From Pedinophyceae sp. YPF-701 (Eukaryota; Chlorophyta; Pedinophyceae): 64,000 bases of DNA. Under the pieces are notes generated by a model that worked only from the letters and a program-made list of their open reading frames with translations, did not search any database and was not told the origin of the DNA. The stretch is from positions 434,001 through 498,000 of the forward strand of contig CAJZHL010000006.1 in assembly GCA_916048055.1 (NCBI GenBank), in the 5' to 3' direction. Positions 23,601 through 34,810 of the stretch are shown here, piece by piece. Both the position numbers and the translations under genes were made by a program. The stretch's first letter is position 1; every line of letters starts with the position of its first letter.

Positions 23601-25327
23601 GCGCGTGCAGGACGCCGGGCTCGACGCGCGCGTCACGCTGCTGTACTGCGACTACCGCGACTGCCCCGGCGCGGGCACCTTTGACCGCGTGGTGTCGATC
23701 GAGATGATCGAGGCCGTGGGACACGAGAACCTCCCTACCTACTTCGGCACAATCGCGAGGATGCTCCGGCCGGGCGGGCGCGCGGTGATCCAGGCCATTT
23801 CGGAGCCGGACGAGCGGTACGACGCGTACTGCAACTCCTCGGACTTCATTCGCGAGCATATCTTCCCGGGGGGGCACCTGCCGTGCGTGGGCGCGTGCGT
23901 GGAGGCCTGCCGCGGCACGGGCCTCGCGCTGACGGGCACGGACGACATCGGCCCGCACTACGCCGTCACGCTGCGGGAGTGGCGTCAGGAGTGGGAGAAG
24001 AGGAAGGGGGAGGTGTTGGCGCTGGGGTACTCGGAGCGGTTCTACCGGAAATACCAGTTCTACTTCGCGTACTGCGAGGCGGCGTTCGACGCGCGGTACA
24101 TCCACAACTACCACATGACGCTCGTCAAGGACGCCAACATCTCGAACGCGAACGCGACGGGCGGCCCGACGTATGTGGACGGGACGGGCGCGGCGGCCGC
24201 GCAGGGCCTCGGGAAGGACGGCGTGCTCGCGGCGCGCGAGGAGGACGGCCGCGATCTGCCGTCGCAGGCCGTCGCGGCGCTGTGGTTCTTCGGGTGCGGG
24301 CTGCTCGCGGCGGGCGGCGACGGGTCGATCGTCGGCGGCGGGCGGGTGTTCGCTGTGGCGGCCGTCGCCGCCGCGGCGTTCGCGGCGCTGACCGCGGTGT
24401 CGCGCGCGGTCATGATGGCGCTCGCGCCCGGCCCGATGACGGTCCTCGGCGCGGCGGGGCGGGCCGACGCCGTCGCCGTTGCCGTGCACGGCTGCTTCGC
24501 GGCTCTGGCGGCGCCGGCCGCCGCGATGCTGCTGCTCCGCAGCCCGCTCGCGCTCATGGTCGACAACTACCGCGGCGGGGACCCCACGGCGCCCGTCCTC
24601 CTGGCCACGTGCGCCGGGTTCATCGTCTCAATGCTGTGGCACACGGTGTCGCACCGGAGGTTCCTGCCGCATCCGTTGCGCGCCACGGCGCACTGGCTGA
24701 TCCTCCTCGCGACGACGATGGTGCCGCTCCTGGCCAAGCAGCACGTCACGCTGCTCGCGGCGACGCTCGTCTCGGAGGGCGCCACGCTTGTCGGGGGCAT
24801 CAAGCAGGCGCTAGGGACCCCACACACGTGGTGAGACGACCCGCCCCCGCACCGCATTACCGTCCACGCACCGCGCGCCCGGCCTGCTGTGCCCGGCGGC
24901 TCCGCGGCGCAAGACACCCAGCATTGCACTCCCTGTGTCGTTGCACCCTCTCTGTTCGATTCGCACCCTCCACCGCGTCCCGACCTCGTCGCATCGCGAC
25001 CACCGACCCACACAGGCGGCTCGTGTCTCCGCACCCGAGCTCCGCCTCACCCCGGCCCGCCCGCGCGCTCCCCCGCTGCGTTGCAGGCGGCACGTGAGTG
25101 CGGCTCTGGGGGCGCTCGACCTGGCGTGCATCGTGATCGTGCAGATGCTGCCGCTCATGTCGGCCACGCGCGTCCTCATGGGCAGCCTGACCGCCGCGCC
25201 CGTCCCCGCCGCGGTGTCGTACGTGGCGCTGGCGGGCCTGGTGTACCGACAGGGCGCAGGGCTGGTGCGCCTGGGCACGGCGGCCAAAGCCATGGTGATG
25301 GACTCGGGCAAGGCGAAGGCTGCGTGA
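20623..25327 (+). CDS. FAD oxidase / cyclopropane-fatty-acid synthase / membrane-domain fusion
   Basis: This matches the plant CPA-FAS layout: an N-terminal FAD amine-oxidase-like domain fused to a SAM-dependent cyclopropane fatty acyl phospholipid synthase, which adds a methylene across a lipid double bond. Exons are 20623-20711, 21160-21811, 21908-22723, 23095-24830 and 25087-25327, giving 1177 residues. Domain 1 has the dinucleotide motif VVGSGITGLSCAW, then DLGFQVFN, and ends with CGAWAGYGFHEDGLRAA. Domain 2 has EEHYDAGNAMYKTFLDD, the SAM site VLEIGCGWGSFAI, VVSIEMIEAVGHEN and HYAVTLREWR. A third part of about 350 residues, beyond the usual plant length, holds several hydrophobic helices including GFIVSMLWHTVSHRRF and TLVSEGATLVGGIK. 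It faintly recalls a TLC fold, but I am not sure. A membrane-lipid substrate fits. The 371-nt intron 3 could hide a small exon. Confidence 0.85.
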
Positions 25328-26444
25328 GGCGCTCGGCGTTCGTGCCGCCCGTCGACGAACGCAAACGATGGTGGTTGTTGCAAGAGGGTGGCAGTTGAGA
25401 AAATGTGATTTCAGAGTCGCGCGGGTGTGCTGCGCAGGCGGTGCGCTGGCGGACGGGGTCTGCTTGGACCGTGTCGGCACCGGGGGCTGATCGCACCTGG
25501 CTCAGCCAGCCATAGGCTATGGGGGGTGGTCCTCCTGGGGACGTTGGGGACAGCCCAAGGGGGCGTCTGGCGGCGTCGCGGGGTTCGTTGGGGCGCCATC
25601 GAGCGCCTTTGATGCACTGTAGAGCCGTGAGATCCTTGACCGCAGCGTCCCGGGCCATGCACTGTCTGCGTTAGACGTCGCGTCGCCCCCAGGTTCCCAG
25701 CAGCACCTCTACTGTTGCGCCTCAGGCGGGCTAGAGCAACGCATCGGCTCCGCTCGGTTGGAGCAAGCTGCCTCGTGCCTTGGATCAGCGCCGGTGGAAT
25801 CGCTGCGTCGGGCCAGGGAACGGCGCGGCACTCGGCGCGTTTCCTAGCCTCTTTTAAGCGGCGACGCCGCTCCAGGTGCGCGCCACGCGGCCTCTGCGGC
25901 ATCCCCGCCCCTTCCAGGAAGCCACTTCGTCCTCGCTGTGCACCCTGAGCGCCGAATCACGCGCCACACGCAACGCGTAGCCTCGCGAGGGTTGCACAGG
26001 AGCAGCCCGCCTATCCTGTCGGGTGCTGCCGTCTCCCTGCGACGCAACACGTCCTCATCGCGCCAAGCAAGGCCAGCATTCCCCGCACGCGCCCGTCTCC
26101 GCGACCTGCGCGTCTGACGCTCGCATCGAGGCCGTTCGTGCCCTGGAGCAGGCTGGAGACGTGACAAGGGTGCCCACGGCGCTAGCTGTGGCGTCCGGGG
26201 CGCCTCGCCCGCCACCAGTCATCAAGGGAGGCGCCGGCAAGATGTACCCACCGGGACTGCGCCTGGTGCGTCGCCCGGAGCGCCCGACGTCCAAGGCAAT
26301 CGCCGCTCTCTGCGCGCAGCTCAGGGGCCGAGAACGCCGCGCACGATGCGAGAACGGCCCTCTAGACCCGATCCGCGTCTTCGCGGGTCCAACGCCGGAT
26401 CCGCGCCACGCCCACGTCCGCCCGCCCCCCACAAAAGCCCCACC
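25328..26444. other. Spacer between cyclopropane synthase and SLC37 genes
   Basis: About 1.1 kb. The GC level falls a little here and open frames are short. I see no gene, RNA or mobile element. Confidence 0.4.
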
Positions 26445-28513
26445 ATGTTCCCTCCGGTGCAGATCCACGCCTACCGGCACGGGAGGGTCTTCACGCGGAG
26501 TTTCTACAAGTACAGCGTCCTCCTCCTCACGTTCCTCACCTATGCAGGCAAAACACCCCCCCGCCCTCCACGCGCTCGCTCCTCCCCCCTGCCCCCACGC
26601 GGCCCGCCCCTGCGGGCCCACCAGCGCCCGTCCGCCCCGACCCCCACCCGTTCCCGCATGACATCACCCTGACCACGCCGTCAGTCCCGCAGACGCGGCC
26701 TTCCGAGCCCCACACTCATCGCCACTCCCCCCCTCTCTCTGCTGCTGCAGCCTATCACGCGTCACGCAAGCCCCCGTCGATCGTGAAAGCCGACCTCCAC
26801 GGCGACGACAGCTCCGACGGCGGCACCAGCCCGGCCCTCGCGGCCGCAGGCCCCCCCCCCTCCCGGCACCTCACGTCGGACCCAACATGGACCACGCACG
26901 GCCTCGCCGCCGCGCAGCCGTGCGCGCGCGCCGACGCCGGCTGCCTGCCCCGCGCGCGCGCCGTGCTCCAGCAGGCCCTGGGGGAGCTCGACAAGCACTC
27001 CCCGCACGACGGCAGCGGCGACGACACGCCTGCGTCAGGCGGGGGGGGTCGCACGGGCGGGTGGGCGCCCTTCAACGGCCCGGACGGCAAGACGCGGCTC
27101 GGGCAGAGCGACCTCGCGTTCCTGGCCGCGTACGCGATCGGGATGTTCTTTTCGGGCCACCTCGGGGACTCGATGGATCTGCGGGTGTTTCTGACCATGG
27201 GCATGATGGGCTCCGGCCTGTTCACGTGTCTCTACGGCATGGCCTATTTCTGGGACGTGCACAACTTCTACTTCTTCGTGGGCGTGCAGATCCTGGCCGG
27301 GCTGTTCCAGAGCACGGGCTGGCCGTCGGTCGTCGCCGTCATGGGGTCGTGGTACGGCAAGGGGAAGCGCGGCCTGATCATGGGAATATGGAACGCCCAC
27401 ACGTCCGTGGGGAACATCGCCGGGACGATCATCGCCGCGGCGGCGCTCGCGCACGGCTGGGGCTGGTCCTTCATCGTCCCGGGCCTGCTCATGGTCTTCG
27501 TCGGCGGCCTGGTGTATCTGTTTCTCGTCCCGGAGCCGCACGACGCCGGGCACCACAACTTGTACCACGGGCAGTCGGTGGCGAGCAACCTCGCGGACAT
27601 CAAGACGCTGGAGGAGCAGCACCGCCGGCAGATGGCCGACGCGGAGCAGCGCGAGCGCGACGTCGCCGGCTCGCACGGCGTGGGCCTCCTGCAAGCCTGG
27701 CGCATCCCGGGCGTCGCGCCGTTCGCGATGTGCCTGTTCTTCTCGAAGCTCATCGCGTACACGTTCCTCTACTGGCTGCCGTACTACATCCGCGAGACGG
27801 AGATCGGCGGCCGCAAGCTCACGTCGAAGGAGGCTGGCGACCTCTCGGTGCTGTTTGACATTGGCGGCATCCTCGGCGGCGTCGCGGCGGGGCACCTCTC
27901 GGACTCGACCGGCGCGAGCAGCATCGTGGCGTCGCTCTTCGTGTACACGTCCATCCCCGTCCTGTACGCCTACAGCAAGTATGGTCACATGTCCTTCTTC
28001 TTCAACATTGCGCTGATGATGGTGTCCGGGTTCTTCGTGAACGGGCCGTACGCGCTGATCACGACGGCGGTGTCCGCGGACCTCGGCACGCACGACTCCC
28101 TGAAGGGCTCCGAGAAGGCGCTGGCGACGGTGACGGCCATCATTGATGGGTGCGGCTCGCTCGGGGCCGCGCTGGGGCCGATGGCCACGGGGATCATCTC
28201 GGAGCTGCCCGGCGGGTTCGAGAACGTGTTCATCATGCTGTACTCGAGCGCGCTCGCCGCGGGGCTCCTGCTGTCGCGCCTCGCGCTGAAGGAGCTGCGC
28301 GAGATCTTCTCGGCGCCGGAGGGGGGGAGTCGGGACTTGGAGGGGGGGGTGTCTGCCGGGGACGAAGAGAACGAGCGGGCGCGGCTGCTGGCGCGCGGGC
28401 GGCAGGAGGCCGCGCTGCGGTCCAGCCTCGAGACGGGCGGCCTCGTGGCGGGCGACGCAACGGCGCGGGCGGGGCACGCGCAGCGGCGGGCAGCGGCGGC
28501 GCCGCCGCGGTGA
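26445..28513 (+). CDS. SLC37 / glycerol-3-phosphate permease type transporter (MFS)
   Basis: A major-facilitator exchanger of the SLC37/G3Pp group, which swaps phosphate for organic phosphates such as glycerol 3-phosphate. Two exons, 26445-26547 and 26751-28513, give 621 residues. The start (FTRSFYKYSVLLLTFLTYA followed by YHASRKPPSIVK) is diagnostic of the eukaryotic family. Later come LGDSMDLRVFLTMGMMGSG, STGWPSVVAVMGSWYGKGKRG, WNAHTSVGNIAG, SKLIAYTFLYWLPYYI and NGPYALITTAVSADLG, matching the usual 12-helix order. The Gly/Ser-rich insert between helices 1 and 2 is long. The intron uses a GC donor (TGCAG/GCAAAA); no GT lies nearby that keeps phase. A low-complexity cytosolic tail of about 60 residues ends the protein. 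The membrane it serves cannot be told from sequence. Confidence 0.88.
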
Positions 28514-29549
28514 CGGCGCGTGGAGTGCGCGGGCAATGTGACTGGGTTCGAAAAGAGCCGCCTCGTCTGTGCTGCCAGCAGGGTGCATGGGGGGCGTTCA
28601 AGGTGCTATCGCTGCAGTTGTCAGGGCGGCGCGGCGGTTGTTGGCAGTGCTGTGCGGTGTGACTCGTGATCGCTGCCGCTGCGTGACCAGGTCAGTCTTG
28701 ACGGGGGGGTGTGAGGAGCGACACTCCCCCCCCTTTAGGAGTCGGCCTGAGTCCGCACGCGCGGCGGCGACAGTGCGGTGCGGCTGCGACGTGTTCTGGC
28801 AGAAGCGGACTGAAGGAATCGAACAGAAATAGCGAGTACGCGTCCTGAGCGTGGTATCCCTGCTGCTCAGGCTTCCGTCACTGTGCTGTGGGCCGCGAGG
28901 TCCGACTGCGCTCCTTCCGCGGTGCCGAGTCCAGTCTCCGGCATCCCCATAGGTCAATAGAGTCGGATAGGAAGGCTAGAAGAGGTGAGGCTCACGCGGC
29001 GTGGCGGTGTGCGTCCGCGGCCTATCAAGCCTGCAAGGAGCACGGCCCGCGGACAGCAGAGCGCCGTGCACGGCGCCTCGTTCCTCGCCGCGCTGCCTGC
29101 TAGTCGACGAGCGACGAACGCACCGATGCGGTCGGCTCCCCGCGAAGCGAGCTGCCGCAACGGCTGCACAGCATGCAGCACCAAGGAAGGGCGAGCACGC
29201 AGCGCGCGCGGCGTCGCCGTGCCGGCTTTGTGCCGCGGCGGCCTCCGACCACGCGCTCTCTGCCCCGTGCGCGAACGATTCTTTGCAAAACGTCGTTTCG
29301 GCGTGTACGCGAGCGCCTGGCCGCAGTTGTTGCCCTGCCCGAGCTGCCGCGCTGCATGAACGCGCCGCCGCACGCCTTCCTGCGCGTCGACGGGCGCGCT
29401 ACGTCCGCACAGCGCGCGTTGCGACGGCCGAGGCCGCGCGACACGGCGCGCTCGCGCCCGCACCGAAGCCACAAGTGCGAGTTCAAGGCGCCCGCACCAA
29501 GCCGAACGCCCACGCGCGGCGCTCCCTCGTCTGCAGGCCTGGCGTCGTC
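28514..29549. other. Spacer SLC37 to CFAP97-like gene
   Basis: About 1 kb. A CAG acceptor just before the CFAP97-like start (near 29535) hints at a 5' leader intron whose other exon lies here. Otherwise I see nothing. Confidence 0.4.
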
Positions 29550-30077
29550 ATGAGCTTGGCGGCCGAGCGCTCCCGCGCGACGGACGCCTCGCACACGTCG
29601 AAGGGCACCAAGCGGACATTCACCGCGGCCCCGAACGTGCCGTTTCCGAACCGGCACGCGCGCGAGAACCACTCCTTCCTCCCCCACGACCTCGAGGAGA
29701 TCAACCGGGCCAACAAGGTCCGTCCGCACCCCACCGCACCGTGCTACCTCGCTGTCGCGGCCGGCACTGACGGCGCCGCGCCGCCCGACGCCCCGCAGGC
29801 GCTCGTGGACCGCATCTCCGAGATCAGCACGCGTCCGGGCGAGTTCGCGAAGATCAAGTCCACGGCGCGCGGCCCGAAGGAGTCGTCCCAGGCCATCAAC
29901 CGACGGAAGCAGGCCGAGAAGATAGCGCAGGAGAACCTGGCGATGTTCAAGCGGCTGCAGGCCACGAAACCGTCCGCGGACCTGAACCGCAAGAAGCTCG
30001 CGGCGGACGCCGCGAAGAACGCGTACATATCGCGCAACATGCAAAAGACGAAGCCCAAGCCTGATTGGCAAGAATGA
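29550..30077 (+). CDS. CFAP97 (KIAA1430/Hemingway)-like protein
   Basis: A small protein resembling the CFAP97 family of cilium- and axoneme-linked proteins. Two exons, 29550-29717 and 29799-30077, code 148 residues. The N-terminal half has SFLPHDLEEINRANKALVDR. The C-terminal half has AINRRKQAEKIAQENLAMFK followed by RLQATKPSADLNRKKLA, the charged helical pattern (R-K..-I-..-EN-.-..-RL) that defines the family. No signal peptide or membrane segment is seen. The call rests on this pattern only, so an unrelated coiled-coil protein is possible. The stop codon sits inside a 13-base tandem repeat that continues into the 3' UTR. TMEM231, a ciliary gate protein, lies 11 kb away, which agrees with a flagellated cell. 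Confidence 0.65.
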   Translation: MSLAAERSRATDASHTSKGTKRTFTAAPNVPFPNRHARENHSFLPHDLEEINRANKVRPHPTAPCYLAVAAGTDGAAPPDAPQALVDRISEISTRPGEFAKIKSTARGPKESSQAINRRKQAEKIAQENLAMFKRLQATKPSADLNRKKLAADAAKNAYISRNMQKTKPKPDWQE

Positions 30078-30102
30078 TTGGCAGGAGTGATTGGCAGGAG
30101 TG
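30064..30102 (+). repeat. 13-bp tandem repeat across the CFAP97-like stop codon
   Basis: Three 13-base units at 30064-30076, 30077-30089 and 30090-30102 read ATTGGCAAGAATG once and ATTGGCAGGAGTG twice. The TGA stop (30075-30077) spans the first junction. Confidence 0.9.
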
Positions 30103-30439
30103 ACGCGCCCGGGGGCGACACTGCTGCTGTCCGGCCGTCTCTGCATATACACGCGCGGCCGTCCCGCCCGGGCCGCGCAGCACGGCGCGTCCCGCGCCCG
30201 CCTCCTTGCACTTGTGCGCGTTGTGATGGATGGCTGGATGGCTACCGAACGGAACGGAACGGAACGCGTGCCGGAGATGATCGGCGTTGCCGCGAATCAC
30301 ACAGTCGCGATGTGTGCCGTGCGTGGATGGACAACGTGTGCTCGCGACAGCACGCGTTCGTTGCAGCACGTGCGCATCGACTCGCCTTCACGCCGCGACT
30401 GCTGCTGATGCCGGGCTGACGTGCGCTCGTCAGCTACGA
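30103..30439. other. Spacer with short simple repeats
   Basis: About 340 bases downstream of the CFAP97-like gene. It holds short repeats (GGATGGCT-type near 30228-30243 and four GGAAC-like units near 30248-30268). I see no gene. Confidence 0.5.
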
Positions 30440-32330
30440 AGGCGGCGACTGGCTGTCGCGCCTCGCGATTGCCGAGTTTTGTCATAACAATACCGTGCAG
30501 CTACAGGTTACACGTCCGTTTCTTTCTCAACTCCGGACAGCACCCGTCGGACGCGTCACACCTTGTCGCAGCGTCTATCCTCAAATCCGTCGACGAGACG
30601 ACCCCTGCAGCATGGCTACGTCGCACCCACCGCGCTCAGCCCTCCAGCAGGTGGCCGTGAGCAGCGCCACGCGTCGACCAGGCGACTTCCGCGTCGGCCA
30701 GCAAGTTCTCCTGTCTACTAAGTGTCCACGCGTGCCACGGGCTGTCTCGAAAGGCAAGCTACGCGACCGCTTCGTGGGACCATTCACCATCGTCGCAACT
30801 CACGGACCACCGTCGTCGTCGAGCTCGATCTACCAGCTGCATATGGCAACGTGAGCCGCCGTTGGAACGTGAGGTACGTGAAGGAGGCGCCCGTGACAGC
30901 GCGCCAATACGCTCCACGCGAGCGCCCGGGACCGGTTGCTGTTGATGCCTCCGGGGGAAGCAATGGGTTGTCAACTACCTCAGCGCACACCGCAAGGTCG
31001 GCAACAGGAGACCGCCCGCCTACGAGTTCCTTGTCGCATGGGTCGACTGGCCACAATCCGACCCCAAGGACGATCTTGACTGGCGTCCTGTGGCCGAGCT
31101 GAAGGCGTCCGCATCCGACAAGCTTCGTGAGTGCTGCGGCCGCCGCCGCAGTGCCATCCGATGACGACGCCCTACAATTTCAGCCCCCCTATCGTCCCCG
31201 ACGTCCTCGCAGAGGCAGTTTGTTGTTTCCGCAACCCGGCCATCCCTAACTACGTGCCAGCCCCCAACCATAGACCGTCCAAATTCGGCGCTTGGACGCG
31301 CGAACTTCAGGTGTTCGACATGACGGACCCCATGGACATGTTTGTGGCCATCCGGACCTTGCTCAGGGTCCGCAACACCGACGTCACAGGACGCGACTTC
31401 GACCGTCTCACTGCGCACCTCGGCTTTGACGAGCCGCTCGGGACGCTGAATCTGCGTGTTTACGCGCTGATCCTCGCGCACGAGCCGGTGCCATCCAGTG
31501 CCGCTCCGCCCGGCCGTAAGAGACCCGCGGAGGGGGGCGCAGGCCCCCAGTCACGAGCCAGGAAGGCCAAGCAGTGTCACAAGGAGACAGGCGACGTGCA
31601 CAAGGTGCCCGAGGAGTGCACCTTCGCGACCACGCCGCCGCACAAGTGTACATCTCACGCACGGTGCACCAGCTCGGTGCCATTGCCACGTACACACGCC
31701 GCGTGACGCGGCCTGAGGCGAGCTGCTCTGCAAGTCATGGCCACGGCTGTGTCGAGGGGGGGCGTCAGACCGAATCCAGACTGTTCCCTGCCTGAGGTCA
31801 AGGTCGTCCACCAGGAGCTCGAATTCACCGAGAACAGCATCGTCACCCTTCGCCCACGCCGTCGCCTGGCGAGGTACCCGACGTCATCGACGCGTTCTAC
31901 TCCACCGACCACGAGTCCGACTGAAGCGCTCCGAGGCCACGCAGGTTCCTCAAGCGCGGAGAACGCTTGGCGTACACGACGAACCCCGCCGCCTGCGTCG
32001 AATCGACAACGTCCCATGCGTCCATCGCCACCCTTTGTTTCCGACTCTTTGAGTTCAAACCAAGCTTAGTTCCCTCCGTCACTACCGCACTCCCGGCCTG
32101 CCCTACCATGCCATGCTGACCTCTCATTCGGGTGAGGAGGAGGTGACGCCGGGCTGACCACCACTAGGTGTCAGTCGGAAATGAGTGAGTCAGCTGGGCA
32201 AGTTGCCTACTGCTAGAAGAAGAGTTGCCGCTGCCGCTGGCCGAGCGCAGCTAGAAGAAGAGTCACAGCCGACACAGCGAGTGTCTTGTGAGCCAGGTCT
32301 CTAGCCTAGTCAGAGACACAGAGAGACGCG
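30440..32330 (+). mobile_element. Broken Ty3/gypsy-type LTR retroelement remnant
   Basis: A fossil stretch unlike its neighbours in base and codon use. Around 30660-30900 it matches the integrase C-terminal region of Ty3/gypsy elements (GDFRVGQQVLLST, then KLRDRFVGPFTIV). Directly after comes a chromodomain-like piece (YEFLVAWVDWP near 31020), as in chromoviruses. No reverse transcriptase, RNase H, protease or gag was found. It is clearly broken, in more than one place, and short of a full element. Two open stretches further on (31161-31706 and 31737-32069) are unassigned and may be element-derived. LTRs and target-site repeats were not identified, so both ends are approximate. The decay suggests an old insertion. 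Confidence 0.6.
31161..31706 (+). CDS. Unassigned open frame, possibly element-derived
   Basis: An ATG-started frame of about 181 residues lies next to the retroelement remnant. The first 110 residues look protein-like (NPAIPNYVPAPNHRPSKFGA, TDPMDMFVAIRTLLRVRNTD), with mixed amino-acid use rather than the Arg/Ala bias of chance frames. The rest turns low-complexity. I recognise no family. It may belong to the element or be chance. Confidence 0.25.
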   Translation: MTTPYNFSPPIVPDVLAEAVCCFRNPAIPNYVPAPNHRPSKFGAWTRELQVFDMTDPMDMFVAIRTLLRVRNTDVTGRDFDRLTAHLGFDEPLGTLNLRVYALILAHEPVPSSAAPPGRKRPAEGGAGPQSRARKAKQCHKETGDVHKVPEECTFATTPPHKCTSHARCTSSVPLPRTHAA

Positions 32331-33783
32331 GGCCGCATCAGCTGCGGCGCCCGTCAGGCGCGCCTGCATCGCCGCCGTCCGCTCCCGCACGTCCGCGTCC
32401 TCCGGCAGCCCCAGCAGCGTCTCCTCGAGCGCCGCGGTCAGCGCGCCCACCACGCCGTCGTCCTCGCCGCCGTCCCACGACGGCACCAGCACGAGGTTGC
32501 CGCGCTCCGTGGGGAGCGACTTGTGGACGTCGTCGTCGACGAGCACGACGCGGTGGAGGCGCGTGGGGAAGTAGTCCCCCAGGGGCTTCCACGTGTCCCA
32601 GCCTTTGAGTCCCCACTCCCGCCTGACGCGCTCGGGCAGGAGCTGCGCGTGCGAGCGCGTCAGGACGAGCACGGGGTCGAAGAGCTCGTCGCGCGCGCAC
32701 CCCGCCGCCTCCTCCAGCTTCCTGCGGAAACACCCGTGTCAGCGTCCAACCACTCGTGCATTGACGTCGCGCAACACACACACATTTATCTCCTTCTTGT
32801 TCTTCTGGAGCCGGCTCCCCCGTGTCACCGCGGCCTCACCTGATCGCTTTCGCGACGTTCTTGTACATCGCGCTCGAGTACACTCCGACCCGCGCCACGT
32901 CCCTCACCCGCCGCACCATGCGCAGCAAACGATCCGCGCCCGGCCGCGGGTGGTAGTTCCTTCCCCCCTTGTCCGACCGGTGCGTCATCACGCCGTTCAC
33001 GTCGAACAGCACAATCACGCGCCGGTCCGCCTCGTCCAGCTCCAGAGGCCCCGGCCTCTCCCATTGCCGCTCACGCTGCGCAGCCCCGCGGACCGGCGCG
33101 CCGCGGCGGTCCGCGTGCTCCCGCGGCACAGGGACCGAGAGGTCAACGACGCGGGAGGCCGCAGGCGGCGGCGCGGCGCCCCGCGGCGGAGGCGGGCTGA
33201 CGCGCTGAAGTGTCGCGGGGGCAGCGGCCGCGACAGTGACGCCGCGGCGGGGCGGCGGTGGTGGCGGTACGTGTGCAGGGCGGCTGTGTCGCCGGTCGAC
33301 GGTCCGGTTCGTGGCGGGCGGGGCCATTTCTGGCACATGTGTCGAGGCGCAGGTCTCATCATGCGTGAGAAGCTGGCTTTTGGTCCGGAAGCCCTGCACG
33401 GGCGGCCGTACGACGCACAGTCGTTCAGGCCTCGCACGGGCGCTAGTGAGCGGCGCCACGGTGCGGCAGAAGCTGTGCGCGGGGGGAGGGGTGTATTGGG
33501 TACGTACCGCGAAACAACGGCGACATGTAAATGGCACGCGGTGCACCTCCCTCGCGTGCTTGCAGACCAGCCAGGCTGCGTTGCGGCCGCGGCCGACGAA
33601 AGGGCAGCCGCGATGCGGACAGGCGACCCGCTCGTTGTGTCGCGCGGCCACCGGCCTGTGTGCGCCGCGGGGGTCCTCGACGACGACGAGCTCCGGGATC
33701 ACGCGGTCGCCCACGATGAGCTTGACGCGGACCGTGCAGGCGCCGGCGCCGCGGCGCCCGTTGTGGGCCCGCGCGCTCGCCTG
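32310..33783 (-). CDS. Zinc-finger plus FCP1-like (NIF) HAD-domain protein, 5' end unresolved
   Basis: Three exons phase together: 33783-33508, 33393-32840 and 32721-32310, giving about 413 residues; at least one upstream exon with the start codon is missing. The N-terminal part has a C2H2 finger (CPHRGC ... CKHAREVH) and a second Cys-rich finger (FTCRRCFAGFRTKSQLLTHD) with an intron between Ala and Gly. A Pro-rich linker leads to an FCP1/SCP-like HAD domain: VIVLFDVNGVMTHR (motif I), VGVYSSAM (motif II) and VVLVDDDVHKS (motif IV). In motif I the residue two after the nucleophilic Asp is Asn, where active HAD phosphatases have Asp. Activity is therefore doubtful. The FCP1 part is a close paralogue of the one at 36628-37600; the N-termini are unrelated. 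Confidence 0.72.
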
Positions 33784-34810
33784 CTGCGTCGCCGCCCCGT
33801 GACCTGCCTCGCGCCTGCCGCGCGGGGAATTCGATCCCGTCTCGACGTCAGCCGACCTCCGGTGCGGTTCCTGTGCGACGGCATCCGGGCTCTGCGCAGC
33901 GCGGATCGTGCACGTTTGAGACCGTCCTGGCAGCCAGCAATCGGCTCAACGGCACAGGCGATGCCAGCGACACCAGGGCATGCAACGCTGCCTTGCAGCG
34001 CGGGGTCAATATTGAGTTCTTAACGTGTCTGTCTGGCACGTAAACGGCGCGCAGACGGCCCTGGCCTGTGCGTGCGGCGGGGCCGGATGCAGCGCGCTCG
34101 GCGCAGCGTGCATGGCCGCGCCGTGCCGGAGCGGCAGTCGCGCACCAGTATGAGGCTCTCCAGCTGAGCTTCGAGGGTATCTGCCCCTCGCGTCATGGCT
34201 CCTTGCGTCATTCACGCAGAGCCCGAGGTGCTTGGCTTCAGTCGCTGCCTCGCAGTGTTGGCGGTGCCCCCGCGCCGCTCTGTCCACGTGCACCGCACCC
34301 GCCTTTCTCGCGCACAGTGCACGCGCATGTCCGTCGCGGCGCCTCGAGCCGGGCGACGAACCGCGCGTCCCGGACAGACAGTCTGACGCGAGCTCCATGA
34401 CGCTCCCGGGGTACTTTTGCCTGTTCCCGCCCGCGCCCGTCAACGGCCGTGGCGGGGGCACTGCAGCGACAGGCTTGCGCTGCCCGCTGGCGGCGCCGTC
34501 TGCCCCGCACTGTCACGCCTGGTACGTGGCAACATATTAATATGTGATTTGTGAAACATAAAACAAATATGAGTCCGGAAACAGGTGACCGAGGTGGGAA
34601 GGTGCCCGAGGCAGAGAAAGAGAGGACTCCGCGGTACACGCCAGGACTGCGATCATCGAATTTCGTCGTCCCGCGCGAGCACCGGGACTGGGAACACAAC
34701 CTGGTGGCGCCCCGAACTCATGCAAAGCAGAACTCACATGTTCCGGGGTAGCGGGCGCACCACCGGACAACAAGGGGGCCAGTCGAAAGCGCGTGCCCCT
34801 GACCGTTCGC
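33784..34810. other. Spacer between zinc-finger FCP1 and coiled-coil genes
   Basis: About 1 kb. It should include the missing 5' exon(s) of the zinc-finger FCP1 gene and the 3' flank of the coiled-coil gene. An AT-rich patch lies at 34530-34575 with a 12-base palindrome. Confidence 0.4.
34533..34544. repeat. 12-bp AT palindrome
   Basis: CATATTAATATG is a perfect palindrome at the centre of an AT-rich island in otherwise GC-rich spacer DNA. Its function is unknown. Confidence 0.6.

Noticed and set aside
22903-24489. 528-codon minus-strand frame opposite the cyclopropane synthase
   Set aside because: Antisense shadow of a well-supported methyltransferase exon.
28540-28565. T-loop-like GGTTCGAA resembling part of a tRNA
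   Set aside because: The flanking bases do not form a T stem, and no D or anticodon arm is found nearby.
27035-28588. 517-codon minus-strand frame opposite the SLC37 gene
   Set aside because: Antisense shadow, His/Arg/Glu-rich, no recognisable protein.
33699-33884. ATG-started minus-strand frame upstream of the zinc-finger FCP1 gene
   Set aside because: It is out of frame with the conserved zinc-finger exon, so it cannot supply its start.
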